Below, piece by piece: positions 1 to 10,754 of a stretch of 64,000 nucleotides of DNA. A program made the translations under genes and the position numbers. Every line of letters starts with the position of its first letter. Position 1 is the first letter of the stretch. The stretch lies in assembly GCA_031216915.1 (NCBI GenBank), contig CM062289.1, positions 442,627,587 through 442,691,586 of the forward strand, written 5' to 3'. This stretch comes from Pictodentalium vernedei (taxonomy: Eukaryota > Mollusca > Scaphopoda > Dentaliida > Dentaliidae). Below the pieces are notes generated by a model, which saw only the letters and a program-made list of their open reading frames with translations, had not been told where the DNA came from and made no database searches.

Positions 1-85
1 CTCAACTGGCAAACTCGTACACCTACATCACCAAGTCATGTCTTTGTCGAAGACATATCTTGATGATGTAATTGAGATCCCTGTA

Positions 86-525
86 CACTCTAAAATCGGT
101 TGGTTTAAAAATCAACCCAAATCAGCTGGGTTGAATGAATATGAACCAACTGTAGTTGGGAAACTAGTACACGCTAAAATCGGTTGAGTTAAAAATTAAC
201 CCAAATCAACTGGGTTGAGTGAATATGAATAAACTGTAATTGGCATTCCAGTACACTCTAAATCGGTTGGGTTAAAAATTAACCAATTGGGTTCATATTC
301 ATTTAACCCAATTGATTTGGGTTGATTTTTAACCAAACCGATTTTAGAAAGTACTCTAAAATTGGTTTGGTTAAAAATCAACCCAAATCAACTGGGTTAA
401 ATGAATATGAAATAATTGTAATTGGTATTCCAGTACACTCTAAATCAGTTGGCTTAACAATTAACCAATTGGGTTCACATTCCAGTTGATTTGGGTTAAT
501 TTTTAACCCAACCGATTTTAGAGTG
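86..525. repeat. Compound cluster of family A foldback MITEs
   Basis: Four or so overlapping copies of a palindromic unit built on CACTCTAAAATCGGTTGGG, the motif ATCAACCCAAATCAACTGGG and a GAATATGAACC centre, in alternating orientation. The outer ends are CACTCT and GAGTG, each next to a TA dinucleotide, as expected for a Tc1/mariner-type TA target duplication. The internal order suggests repeated insertion into, or unequal duplication of, the same element. No coding capacity. Confidence 0.75.
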
Positions 526-883
526 TAGAGTCTTGTTGGAACTATTTGTGGATAAATGAAATTTGAATGTCGTCGGGACGCTACTCCTTATTTCATCAAC
601 ACATACCGTACTCCGAATTGGTCATCCTGGGCCCCCAACTCCAAATTGAATACCTCAGCCGCCAATTTACATGGCCGACTTTGTTTGTAGATATTATAAA
701 TATCAAATCTATTCTCGAAAATCGATATCTTACAGCCCCATTTCTTTCGAAAATGTCAAAACTTGTACATTTATTGGAGGGATGGGTGTCACACCTTCGA
801 ACTGTTATCAAGGTACGTAGGTATAAATCTTAGTATATCATCACAGGAAATTCTGTAACAAGACAAATAATAGCAAATACATA
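526..883. other. No gene recognised
   Basis: Short open frames here, on both strands, have no recognisable domain and overlap one another. I see no repeat match elsewhere in the window. Confidence 0.4.
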
Positions 884-1440
884 CACAGAATGATACACGC
901 GTGTGAAGGGGTTAACCGATATGGCACGAGTGCCAGCTCGGAAGGATAAAACGAGAGACAACAGTCCTTGAGTTGTATCCTTCCGCGATGGCACACGTGC
1001 CACATCGATTAATCCATTCACATGCTTGTGTCGTTCTGTGTTTATTACACGCCTTCGCGTCTATAAAAAACATTATTAGAGGACACTCAGCAAATCTTTT
1101 GACAACTATCAACAAAAAGAAAGCATTTTAACGCCAACCAAATTTGCGAGGGGAATCCGTGTTACTGGTTCGTTCCCCGAATTCCAATGTGTTCTATGTG
1201 CCTACTGGCACATAGAACACATTGGAACACAGGGGACGATTTTGAGCTATCGCCAGCAATTCAAATTGTAATTTCGTTGCACGATTTGTAGAAAATTCCA
1301 GTGAAATGTCGTTTCTATTTGAAAATAGTCCGTTAATAATTTCTGTCCCGCACATATGTGCTGAACAGGTTTTCATTTTCTGCATGGTTTAGTGTTGCCG
1401 GAGATGGGGATTACATAGAACAGGTGGGTGATAAAATAAA
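884..1440 (+). mobile_element. Three-hairpin element B, copy 1
   Basis: Non-coding element about 550 bp long, recurring five times in the window. It has three successive palindromes. The first (about 890-1035) pairs GGTTAACCGATATGGCAC-type sequence with its inverse. The second (about 1180-1235) is centred on CTATGTGCCTACTGGCACAT. The third (about 1345-1370) is centred on GCACATATGTGC. A TTTATTACACGCC motif lies at about 1045 and an inverted version ends the element, so hairpins 2 and 3 may form a TIR-bounded MITE and hairpin 1 a second MITE joined to it. Confidence 0.7.
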
Positions 1441-2907
1441 ATAGAGCAAAACTTGCAAAGAGGAATGGTGATAAAAACCGATGACATTAAACTTGGATTT
1501 GAATGTCACCTCAGTTGTGTCTTAAGCTGTATAACAGCAACAACCACAAAGTCAAACTTAGACCATGCTGCTGATTGTGTCTACCAAATAGAATTTATTC
1601 CCTGGATAATAATAGTTTGTCCGCTCCCAAGAGGATACGGTGGTTACTTGTAAAGTTGCAAGGTATTGTTCTTTAGTTCAGAGTTTGGTTTCCGATGAAT
1701 GGTGGGCTCTGACATCGGAACTAAAACGAAACTGAAGTGTGTTTTTGTGGAGGCACTAATTCATCTTTTAATGTTTTGCTTCAAAAACATAACTTATGAC
1801 CCCTGATGAGAATAAGCTATATTTCTGAGGCAAAAAAATAAAATCTTTAGATAGTCCATAATTTTTTTATGACAAGTGTTGTTTACTATTCGTCTTAGGC
1901 AAATGGTTAAATAATAATTTAGTTAAGAAATGTCCATGGTAAATTTGTATTCAGCAAAAGTATGTGGGTGGGTAGGTGGGTGGGTGGGTGGGTAGTTGGG
2001 TGGGTGAGGATGGTGGTGCGGTATACGATCTGAAAAGGTGTGGTGAGGTACAGGGGGTCTATTTCGGCTGCTACTGATGGTGAATCACCAAAGAAATCCA
2101 CTTAAAAATTAATTTTATACTCTTTCGTTATCGAAAACGCAGAAAGTAAGTTATAGGTTTATGGCGAGAAAACTGACGAAGCGAATTGCAATAAACAGTT
2201 TCCTGCTCAAAATGTATTTTATTATTTCATTTTGATTTCAAGGCGGACTCGTATATATGGTTAACCATAATTACTCACCTCTGATGTAGAAAGTTTTGTT
2301 ACCAAATCCAATTATTTACTCTTACATTTTCCATATCGACAACAACAAAATTATAAATACGGTTCTGTATTTATCACACACCTCCAATGTAACAACCAGT
2401 CTACGCGAAAATTAAACTTAAAGCACTTTTCAAATGGATAATTTCCACGTTTCCTTCGTTGTCAATAAGACATCACTGTTAGGTGATGAGGTACCAACCC
2501 TAATTTGCTTTTTTAATTTTTACGGCATTCAATTGGTCGAATCCAATTGACGCAGATCAGTGTCACGGTCACGATGATCGAACTTCAAATATTGAATAGC
2601 TAATACGTTCAGAACACTGCACCATTATATGACCCGTTGTGGAAAGTATTTGTCAAGGAACAAGCACTCAGAATGTTATATTTATTGCAGATTTTTTAAT
2701 CGAATCTGATTGTTTAATTATCCACGGTAATCAAATCTAAACAAGAAACTTGGAATTTCCGAGCGATCTTGTCTCCGGTGCATTCGGCCAATGATTGATG
2801 TGATTTATTCAGACGGGTTCTTTCTCTGTTTACCTTATTTTAATCGCACGCGCAGAACAGTGAAAATCCCGTGTTTTAAATTAATAGATGTGTGATAATA
2901 TTACAGA
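1441..2907. other. AT-rich intergenic DNA with a GGGT-rich microsatellite
   Basis: No supported gene. A GGGT/GGTG-rich simple repeat occupies about 1963-2012. The remainder shows no match to other repeats in the window. Confidence 0.4.
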
Positions 2908-3531
2908 TAGTGTTCAACCGATTACCAAAAATGGTCGCAGACCGATTACCGGTTATTTGAGCTCACAATCGGCCGATTCTGATGCCGATCGCGTTTGTAA
3001 TACAATGCACAACTAGACAAGTCGAGGCTCGAAAGAACTACATAAAACTAAACATTTTTCTTTGTTGACTGGAGTCGTAGTAAAATTACGAGTCGCGCAC
3101 ACTTGGGCGGTAAACATGGCTGTCACAGAGCCACGTTTACCGCCCAGGTGTGCGCGACTGGTAATTTTACTGCGACCTGAGTCAATAGAGTACAATCTTC
3201 ACTTTCCTGGTAGGAACTGGCGATTGCCGCAAGTACGTTCAATTGTGAGCATCGCTTGTCGTTTAACTTGTGTATCCCGTAAAAGGGGCGCCTGGAGAGA
3301 TTAAGCATACACACTGTGGTTCTTTCTCAACTTTATTGAATGGTATCATTGGCATTATTTTACAAATTACATTAGCAGTTGAACAAGATAATAAAATGCG
3401 GTTAGTGAATTATTGCAAAATGCTTGGCAACAATCGGCTGAACCGATGTTCCAGGAGCCGTAGTCGTTGTCATCCGATTGCCTACAATCGGCCGATTGGG
3501 GTGACCAGTTCCGATCATCGGTTGAACACTA
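2908..3531. mobile_element. hAT-type MITE I with perfect 8-bp target duplication
   Basis: A 624-bp non-coding element beginning TAGTGTTCAACCGAT and ending with the inverse, ATCGGTTGAACACTA. It is flanked by ATTACAGA on both sides (2900-2907 and 3532-3539), an exact 8-bp duplication typical of hAT transposition. The interior has a palindrome at about 3085-3165 whose arms share CGCGCACACTTGGGCGGTAA-like sequence. The short ORFs here are read-throughs of the palindrome. Confidence 0.85.
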
Positions 3532-3715
3532 ATTACAGAAAAGAGATGTAGTGAGAGCCATGTCTACCATGGATGTGGCATTGAAAAGTCGGCGTTTAAA
3601 AATATTATTTTCAAACAGAAAGGTCCAAAGAGGTCCAAAGAAAGTTCAATAATATACAAACTTATGAAGTAAAGAAGAATGGAAAATGTTAAGAAACATA
3701 AACAAGTGTTATATA

Positions 3716-3971
3716 CAGTACGTGGAGAGTGTATTATCACTAAATCACCCGCAGAGTGGAGATTTCACCCAAGCAATAATTGCAAATTTTTGCAAAGCAT
3801 AACCAGCACAAGCAAAGTTTCAGCCAATGGACCCCCGGGTTAAACCCGGAGGTCCATTGGCTGAAACATTGCTTGTGTTTTTTGTCGATATGTACACAGT
3901 TTGAAAGTTATAGCCTGGGTGATAACTCCACTCCGCGGGTGATTTAGTTACAATCCACTCTCCACGTACTG
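3716..3971. mobile_element. Foldback MITE C, copy 1 (TA target site)
   Basis: Imperfect palindrome with ends CAGTACGTGGAGAGT and ACTCTCCACGTACTG between TA dinucleotides. The centre is an inverted GGACCTCCGGGTTTAACCCG-type stem. The same element recurs at 25101 and 47643. A 126-aa open frame crossing the palindrome (3820-4200) is not credible as a gene. Confidence 0.85.
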
Positions 3972-4038
3972 TACAGTGGTGACAAAAACACAATCTAGCT
4001 TCTACAAGTTCGCATAAGCAGAGAAGTAAATTCTGGTG

Positions 4039-4053
4039 TCCCCCCCCCCCCCC
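4039..4053. repeat. Poly-C run
   Basis: An uninterrupted run of about 15 C followed by GGG. It is one of about a dozen long G/C homopolymers in this window. Confidence 0.9.
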
Positions 4054-4334
4054 GGGAAAAAATAATATTGCGATCATGGGTTTTCTCCGCAGAGGTTGGG
4101 CAAGACAATATAAAGTAGGGCAGACGTCCTTGCACATGGACGCACGCTTTGGAGTACTAAGTTTGGTAAAATCTAAAACTTTCCCGACAACAATATACAC
4201 AGATTAAAAGGTGCACTATTTCGGTAAGAAAGCATGTCAAACTTCTAAACTGCAGTTTTCATTCCAAAGTTCCAGGAGAAATTCTATTTTCAAACACAAA
4301 TGTAATTTTTGTTGAGACATTGAATGATTATGAA

Positions 4335-4464
4335 CACTCTAAAATCAGGTGGGTTACAAATTAACCCAAATCATCTAGGGTGAGTGAATATGAACCCAGT
4401 TGGGTTCATATTCACTCAACCTAGTTGAGTTGGGTTGATTTTTAACCCGCTGATTTTAGATAGT
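4335..4464. mobile_element. Foldback MITE A
   Basis: A near-palindromic copy of family A. CACTCTAAAATC at the left pairs with GATTTTAGATAGT at the right, around the centre GAACCCAGTTGGGTTC. The right end has diverged. Confidence 0.75.
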
Positions 4465-4899
4465 AGGAGGGTACGATAGTTTACATATTATTTCATCTGG
4501 TGTATGTTTTAATACAGTATTTTATCAAAGGACTGTATATGTGTAGCGTACAAGTCTCAGAAATTGGATATGTTCCAAACAGATATGACTGAGCCGTCGA
4601 GCTCCAACGACCTGCACCACCCAACAATTTTTGTTACTTATATCCACGTTTGTGGTAAGTTGTTACAACATGATGTAACACTCCTACTGTTCCACACATG
4701 TGTATACGCAGATTCCGCTGGATGCAACGATGCGCGCGCCACCATCTTTAGAAGGCCAGAAGTACAACTGCAATAGAACAGGAGTTCATTATCTAAGGCT
4801 AAGAGAAGTCCACCATATTCCCTGAAGTAATCCAATAACACCAGGGCAACCATATTACACAGCAATATCATTAAAACTACTTGTTTTACATCTTGATAA
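4465..4899. other. No gene recognised
   Basis: Contains the distal part of a 150-residue minus-strand frame (4638-5090). That frame runs through a LINE-type 3' tail and has no domain I recognise. Confidence 0.35.
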
Positions 4900-5050
4900 A
4901 TATATTTTGCTAGAAGAACTGATTGTTTGATTGATTTATTTTGCAGCATAAGAATATACAAGATAACAATAAAACAGGTTATAGTTGAATGCGCTGCAAG
5001 GAAATGGCATAGCCTGAGAGGCTGTCTTCCTGCCATTCCCTTTTGACGAA
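4900..5050 (-). repeat. LINE/SINE-type 3' tail, copy 1
   Basis: Read on the minus strand, this segment shares the motif GGCTATGCCAT, preceded by AGACAGCC, with 59125-59265. It ends in GCAAAATAAA followed by tandem TCAA units. A shared body ending in a short tandem tail is characteristic of a non-LTR retrotransposon 3' end. The parent clade is unknown. Confidence 0.6.
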
Positions 5051-5084
5051 AAGTATATTCATGACAGCAAGATTTGTGTTGATG

Positions 5085-5290
5085 GCTCATTAGGTTTAGT
5101 GATGGAACTTCTTCTTGGAAAGATACTATGGGGTATAGTAAACAGTTTGTGAGAGAAACGCTACCAATGTACGTGTGGGCATATCAACCCCTCGAACATA
5201 GAATACAAAAAGCGCCGATGAGCCGTCGGTCCACGAACCGTTGGATAAGACCAACCCCCACGACCGAAAACCCATCGTCAGTTCCTGTGT
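5085..5290. repeat. Diverged direct duplication, first copy
   Basis: Shares long stretches with 5478-5665, including CATTAGGTTTAGTGAT, GTTTGTGAGAGAAACGCTAC and CCGTTGGATAAGACCAACCC. The frames here are open on both strands but have no recognised domain. Confidence 0.75.
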
Positions 5291-5477
5291 CCTATATTCG
5301 CCAGTTATTAGAAACTTGTCAGGTGGATAATTCACCACTGATACCTCTGTAGCGTCCTCCCTCACCACTCTACAAGGATGTAGACAAGGGATACGACTTT
5401 TTTGTTTAGTACGATAATTAATACAATAAGTAATACACTAAGCAACAATTCGGTAAGGGTTATAGTTTCTATCACTG

Positions 5478-5665
5478 GCACATTAGGTTTAGTGATAGAA
5501 CCTCTTTTGGAATAATATTATGGTGGATAGTAAACGGTTTGTGAGAGAAACGCTACCATTGTACGAGAGGGCGTATCAACCCCCCGAACATAGAATACAA
5601 TTGGCGTCGATGGGCCGCCAGTCCGTGAACCGTTGGATAAGACCAACCCCCGCGGGCCGAAAAAA
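5478..5665. repeat. Diverged direct duplication, second copy
   Basis: Second copy of the segment at 5085-5290, about 390 bp downstream, with scattered substitutions and small indels. Probably an old tandem duplication or two insertions of one unknown repeat. Confidence 0.75.
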
Positions 5666-6556
5666 AAAATATATATTTTGAAGATACTAAACATCTATTA
5701 AACATCTGAATAAGACTTACTGATTTGCGCACCCATTTAACTATAGGACAAGGGAGTAAAGCGAAGACAGACCAGGAGCTGAAGTCCCTCCAAGAAGCCG
5801 AAAAGGTACCTATTCTAAGTTTCTTTACCGCTAAAACATTTGTATAGAGTCGCTTGCAGGTAGAGGGAGGTCTCGCTAACTGAGACATTGACGTCACAGA
5901 AACCCAACTCAACGGATAATTTGCTCCGTTAAAAGTGAATTAATGCGTGTTCGATTTAGAAGCGGAAATAGTTTAGGTTGGAATGTCGAAAGAATTTATT
6001 GCGTATTCGTTGATACAGATTGGAGTTGATAAAGTGTTTAGTCAAAGAGAAAAACTTTGGAGAAATTCAAGCGAACCGTGAACGCTGATTTCACAATTCC
6101 TTCCATTCAGTGTAATGTTAATGGCGCTACATCCATGTCTTCCAACTGGAAAATCGATGAATAACGAATCTCATTTTATTGCGTTGTGGCTGCACCCGTC
6201 GCGGGTATGGAAAAGTGAGCACGGCAACATATGGTTTGAATGATCGCTAGACGATTTTCTTTTACTATTTGTGCCTGACATTCCAAACGTGAAGTTTTCC
6301 TTCGCCATTCAGAAGATTTCCGAAATACCGAAACTGAATGCATATCAACCGCAATTCAACTGACGTGAATGAAGTCGGAACTTCATGTTCGACCGGCCAT
6401 ACAAAGTCTATTTCAAATGTGTACCGATCGCAATGTATGTCATCCATTAGCAATTTGTCACAGTCACGAACATTTTGTTTTCATTTTCCATTCTAATCAA
6501 AATTCAAGTGGCATGAAAAAGTCCATATTTTAAGTTTTCTAATTGAATCAGCAACT
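5666..6556. other. No gene or repeat recognised
   Basis: The 119-aa minus-strand frame (5553-5912) overlaps the duplicated segment and lacks recognisable motifs. I see no RNA gene. Confidence 0.35.
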
Positions 6557-6625
6557 CGTCCGCTGAGTTCCAATGTGTCCTATGTGCCTACTGGCACATA
6601 GAACACATTGGAACCCAGGGGACGA
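6557..6625. repeat. Solo central hairpin of element B
   Basis: Only the second hairpin of element B is present: GAGTTCCAATGTG paired with CACATTGGAACCC around CTACTGGCACAT. It is isolated from the flanking B sequence, so it is either a relic or a small MITE in its own right. Confidence 0.7.
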
Positions 6626-7524
6626 ACTGTGAGATTTGATAAACAGGTAGAATCTTCCTCATCTACTCGAGTTGTGTTCTGTATTTAGTTTAAACAATAT
6701 TTATTTCAAGAATATATAATAAAAATTGTTACATACATTGATACATTGATGTGGATTCGGCAGGAAGCTATAAGCTTATACAAGACCGTTTCCACCCAAA
6801 ACAAGATTACAAATAGTTACTAATGTCAATAGCAGGTGTGAGTGACTTTAGTTCCTTAGTTAAAACAGTATTTGTATACATTACACAAGTGTCAGTAGTC
6901 GACCTCGCTCATCGTCGTCCAGGGGCCCCCGCCCCGTACTCCAGGTTAACCCCTTACCCAACACGGATAGAGTACGACAGTTGCACAAAAGCCGTCTTGA
7001 ACCACTAGACACTATTTATCTTCTGTTTCAAAAACACGGCTCTTGACCCTCCACCGGAGCGGGCTTAACAAGCTCACTCCAGTGGAGGGCCACGATCCAT
7101 GTTTCCGAGTCCAAAATTGTAAAGGAAATAAAATTTTAATGGGAGTTTTTGTTAGTAGGACCACCCAATCATGGTCGTCACATGAGGCAAAGGCAGAGAC
7201 CACTGGAAGACGATGTGTAGGAATATTGAGACTACAAGTTAGACAATATAAGAACGATAATAAATAATAAGAAAAGAAACAAATCTCGGCCATCTTGAAT
7301 ACATGGTGCATTTACTACACGCGAGAATGACATAACTAATTTCATTCAAATCGTTTAGCAGAAGATTATGAATACAAACTGTGAATACAGTCTGGGTGGC
7401 TCTGAGCTGCAATGAGCGTTGAATGGTGTGGAGGGCTATATTTGTTCCATTGAGCTAGTTTGGCAACCATTCATAATAATATTTAATGATATTTAGACTA
7501 GTTTAATACTGTGATGCACATTAA
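6626..7524. other. Intergenic DNA with a degenerate hairpin
   Basis: A decayed palindrome at about 7020-7125 (TTTCAAAAACACGG against CCATGTTTCCGAG, TCCACCGGAG against CTCCAGTGGA) resembles the core of the D2 MITEs, and TTAACCCCTTACCCAAC at 6947 resembles their terminus. No gene seen. Confidence 0.4.
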
Positions 7525-7815
7525 TCATTGACATCGCTTACTTGATAATATAAAATCATGTACCACTTCAAAAATCAGTCGGTTGCCTTCATTGTTCAAG
7601 AATTCCGAACCAAAACGAAGTGTTGATACGTCTGACCCAAAAGGGAGCAGGTTAATTTTATAATTACAAGCGTCTGTGAAAATAGGACAAAGCAAGAGAA
7701 AGTGATCAGTAGTCTCTTGCTAGCCACACTGGCATACGGGATTTGGTAATAAATGATTATCGTATACGTGTGAATTGAGGTTACTGCGCCCCAGTCGTAG
7801 CCCACTTAAGGAATA
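7525..7815 (-). pseudogene. LINE reverse-transcriptase C-terminal remnant
   Basis: Translating the minus strand directly gives a LINE-like C-terminus: RLGRSNLNSHVYDNH, then a zinc-knuckle-like CQCG...DHFLLLCP, then IFEVVHDFILSSKRC before a stop at 7525. This matches the C-terminal layout (CxCG, His, Cys) of Jockey/CR1-group elements and of the fragments at 9916 and 61490. There is an in-frame stop immediately after CQCG and at least one likely frameshift. The upstream end meets the palindrome at 7803. No RT catalytic core is present. Confidence 0.7.
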
Positions 7816-7980
7816 GTGCATGGCTTGGAGTTGACTACGACCAGAAGCGGAGGAAACTACACCACCCCACTGGGCACTATATGGGCGTAGTCAACTACAA
7901 GACATGCACTATTCCTTAATTAGTTCACGTTATTTTGCACTATATGGGCGTAGTCAGCGACAATACATGCACTAATCCTT
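7803..7980. repeat. Palindrome with a partial direct repeat
   Basis: TTAAGGAATAGTGCATG (left) is inverted at 7904-7920, with GTTGACTACG/CGTAGTCAAC arms. A second direct copy of TGCACTATATGGGCGTAGTC follows at about 7937-7980. It is probably a small foldback element with one extra arm. Confidence 0.65.
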
Positions 7981-8804
7981 ATATTATATCGAACACCCAT
8001 CAGGAAAAACATCTGTCCGATTTGTTAATCTATTACCAAGGTAGCAGCCCTACCAACCAGCGTTATATAGAAAAAAATACCATGTAGTTTTTAAAAAACA
8101 TTTTCTTCTTCCAAAACACGGCTAACTTGGATTATTGATATGAGCAGAAGACAGATTTTGAATAGGTCGGCAAGGGTAAACAAAACATTCCCCCCCCCCC
8201 CCCCCCCCCCAAACGGAACGGTGTATTCTAGAATCACGCAATTCGCGAATGAAAACTAAAATTTTCGAAATTTGACAACGCAGTTTGATAATTTCCGCAC
8301 ATTTGTCACACATATACATTACCGAATGGGTCAGTACGGGATACAAACTCCGAAGATTCAATTGAATTCCATTATTTATTCGTTTACTGCCCAAAACATA
8401 CAATTAAATAGCGAAATAATATGAGCAGCGAAACAAACGATTTTTCATATCCGAACGCGTTCTCATGAAAGTTGTACCCAGGTATGGATCATTCTCTTCG
8501 AAACAAGATATGGATCATCTTCTCAAGGAATAAAATGAACGCCTCGAAAAATGTGTCTTCAGCAATGGAAAAGCGATACATTTTTCCATAATGATTTCTT
8601 TCCGGGTCGTTTTGTGGATGCTGTGCCTCTGTGAATCGATATTTAAATTTAGCCTGATTAGTTTTATTCGCCCAGTATGAAAAGAAAACTGATATAGTAG
8701 TGTGCTAAAAATAGAAAACGTGTAGTGCCTGGGTGTAGTGCCTGGTCAGTTCTGTGGATGCAAACTACACGAAATAGGGGTGCAGCATTCGTCCAATCAG
8801 GAGC
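7981..8804. other. Intergenic DNA with a 20-nt poly-C run
   Basis: A run of about 20 C lies at 8191-8210. No coding sequence or known repeat recognised. Confidence 0.4.
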
Positions 8805-9555
8805 CTAGAAGGTCACGTGAGATATAATATAATGATATATTTGGGCTGTGCGAGATTTCGAAATACTATAGAACCTTGGAGGTCGTCGATTACCATCGTT
8901 TAGGAAAGTTTTGAAATTAATCAATGACGAGTTCTCACGAACAGGCAGGGGCAGGTTATTCCATTGGTCGGCAACGCTGGGAATGAAGGAAGACTTGTAC
9001 AGTTCGGCAGAAGGGAACACGGTGGTTTTGACTTGATATGAGACTGAGTGATGGATTGGTCAAAGTGGCAAGTGGGGGGACTTTACTAGAGATATGTGGT
9101 GGAACCATGCGGTGATACATTTTAAAGAACTGAATTAACTTGTGTTTGCGACGTCTTTGTTGTAATGGGTCCCATCGTGTTTCTAAATAAAGTGAGGACT
9201 TACTAGCACTAAGAGTTGCCCCTGTAATAATCCGTGCCTCTGCAATCTGTATTTTTTCCAGTTCCGCCACTTTAGTTACAGAACAGTTGTCCCAAACAGT
9301 ATCCGCGTATTCAAGAAGAGGTCTAATAAAAGCAAAATATATTTTTTCTAAGACACTACGATCTAAATTAATTTTGTGCCTCCCCAGTAAGTCTAAGCGA
9401 GACCAGGCTTTAGAGCAATTATGGTCGATATGATCGTTCCATGTACAAGTTCTGTTCAGTATGACCCATAAGTGTTTGTGGGCGGAGACTTCAGATACCT
9501 GAGTACCGCCTAAGAATAAGGGTGGGTGGTAGATGGGATTGCTTAGTTTAAACAT
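8805..9555 (-). pseudogene. LINE reverse-transcriptase fragment, frameshifted
   Basis: Minus-strand frame 8956-9555 encodes the thumb/C-terminal part of a non-LTR RT. Landmarks are KINLDRSVLEKIYFAFIRPL, LLEYADTVWDN and a LEKIQ...ARIITGAT segment, then a WDPLQQRRRKHKL segment. These are hallmarks of Jockey/CR1-group elements. After about 9018 the match continues in another frame (LYKSSFIPSVADQWNNLP), so one frameshift is present. It lacks the catalytic YxDD region and the terminal zinc knuckle, being truncated at both ends. Confidence 0.85.
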
Positions 9556-9915
9556 ATTTTACTGTCATTGGATTGAAAACTGACAAAAGGATTGGAACAC
9601 AAGTTATTAAACTTATATAAGTTCCTCTCCTAAAACATTCAATGGCAGCTAACAAAAATATGCGAAAACAAACCAAACAAAAAAAATCATTTTATATCTA
9701 CAATACAATACACATGCGTCAAACCAATTCATAGTAGCTGGAGAGAAGTGAAAGACACGACATGCAGGTATGGGATAAGATGGTATAAAGCAAAAGAAAG
9801 CAGAGGATAGTTGAGTGTTGTGTCCTTATCGTACGGATGCGGCCATCGCAAGTCATCATCGAGCCTTAACTTGATGTTGGAGAGAAGGCACACCAAAAAG
9901 GGGTAAGGTTGAGAG
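9556..9915 (-). other. Probable 3' UTR of the upstream LINE remnant
   Basis: Non-coding DNA between the stop of the LINE C-terminus at 9916 and the next RT fragment. Position and strand suggest a LINE 3' UTR, but no poly-A or tandem tail is seen at the junction. Confidence 0.4.
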
Positions 9916-10455
9916 TTAACTAAAACGATTGCTACCTGAAATAAAGGACTGTACTAACTTAAAAATCAGATTGTTTTCATTTTGTGATAAATTAGGTTTT
10001 CCGAAAAGAACATCGTCTGTGTAGGTAATGTTAAATTGAGAAAGTCGTCTAAAGAGGATTTCACGCTGGACTACGTAGTGAGGACATTCGAAGAAGTAAT
10101 GAAAACTGTTTTCAAGTACGTGTCCACAACTATACCTGGATGTATCAGATATATAATTTGCATATTTATCACCGTTCAGTTCGCTACAGCCATTCCTTAA
10201 CCTACAATGTAGAATGTTCAGTTTCCTTGTTCCGGAGGAGAAATAAAGCGGAGATTTAACGACAGGATTTAATTTTAATAGCTTAATTTTAGTTTTAAAC
10301 TCATTTACAGTTTCAGTTGATGACACGTATTGAGGGAAATAGTTACAAGCCACTACTATGGATGGCAAGAAGGATCTTTTAAAATGTTCGGTTCGGGATT
10401 GATACATGGTAAAATGATCTGCGTTGCGTACGCTGTAGGTTCCTCGATGGGATTG
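9916..10455 (-). pseudogene. LINE ORF2 C-terminus with zinc knuckle
   Basis: Minus-strand open frame of 163 residues from its first Met, extending upstream in frame to about 10455 (GTYSVRNADHFTMYQ). It shows RTEHFKRSFLPS, RKLNILHCRLRNGCSELNGD, and a knuckle SCGHVLENSFHYFFECPHY, ending SFISGSNRFS at a stop. This is the complete C-terminal end of a Jockey/CR1-group LINE polyprotein without internal stops over about 540 bp. The RT core is missing. The better-preserved frame suggests a younger insertion than its neighbours. Confidence 0.8.
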
Positions 10456-10510
10456 CTTTTACGCGATATTAGCATACTTTCGGTTTTGTTCGGATTGAAC
10501 TCCACCAATC

Positions 10511-10576
10511 GTCGCCTGAGTGCTAGAATGTTCTATGTCCCCTAGGGGACATAGAACATTCTAGCACTCAGGCGAC
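10511..10576. repeat. Perfect 66-bp palindrome
   Basis: GTCGCCTGAGTGCTAGAATG and the following 12 bases are repeated exactly in inverse after a central TA, making a perfect 66-bp palindrome centred on CCCCTAGGGG. No spacer or mismatch was found by eye. Confidence 0.9.
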
Positions 10577-10754
10577 GCAATGTTCTGGATTTATATCATG
10601 ATTACACTTGAATTGATTGAATAAAACTGATTGAATAAAACTGATATTTTTAAAGAAAAATATCACCTTCGGCAGTTTGATAACTTACTTGCCTAAAACT
10701 GTTTTGTATCGAATCACTCATCCATGTCGTAACATCACTCAGTCGTGTAACTTC

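Noticed and set aside
3820-4200. 126-residue minus-strand ORF
   Set aside because: It is a read-through of MITE C and a poly-C run (poly-Gly tract).
4638-5090. 150-residue minus-strand ORF
   Set aside because: It overlaps a repeated LINE-type 3' tail and has no recognisable domain.
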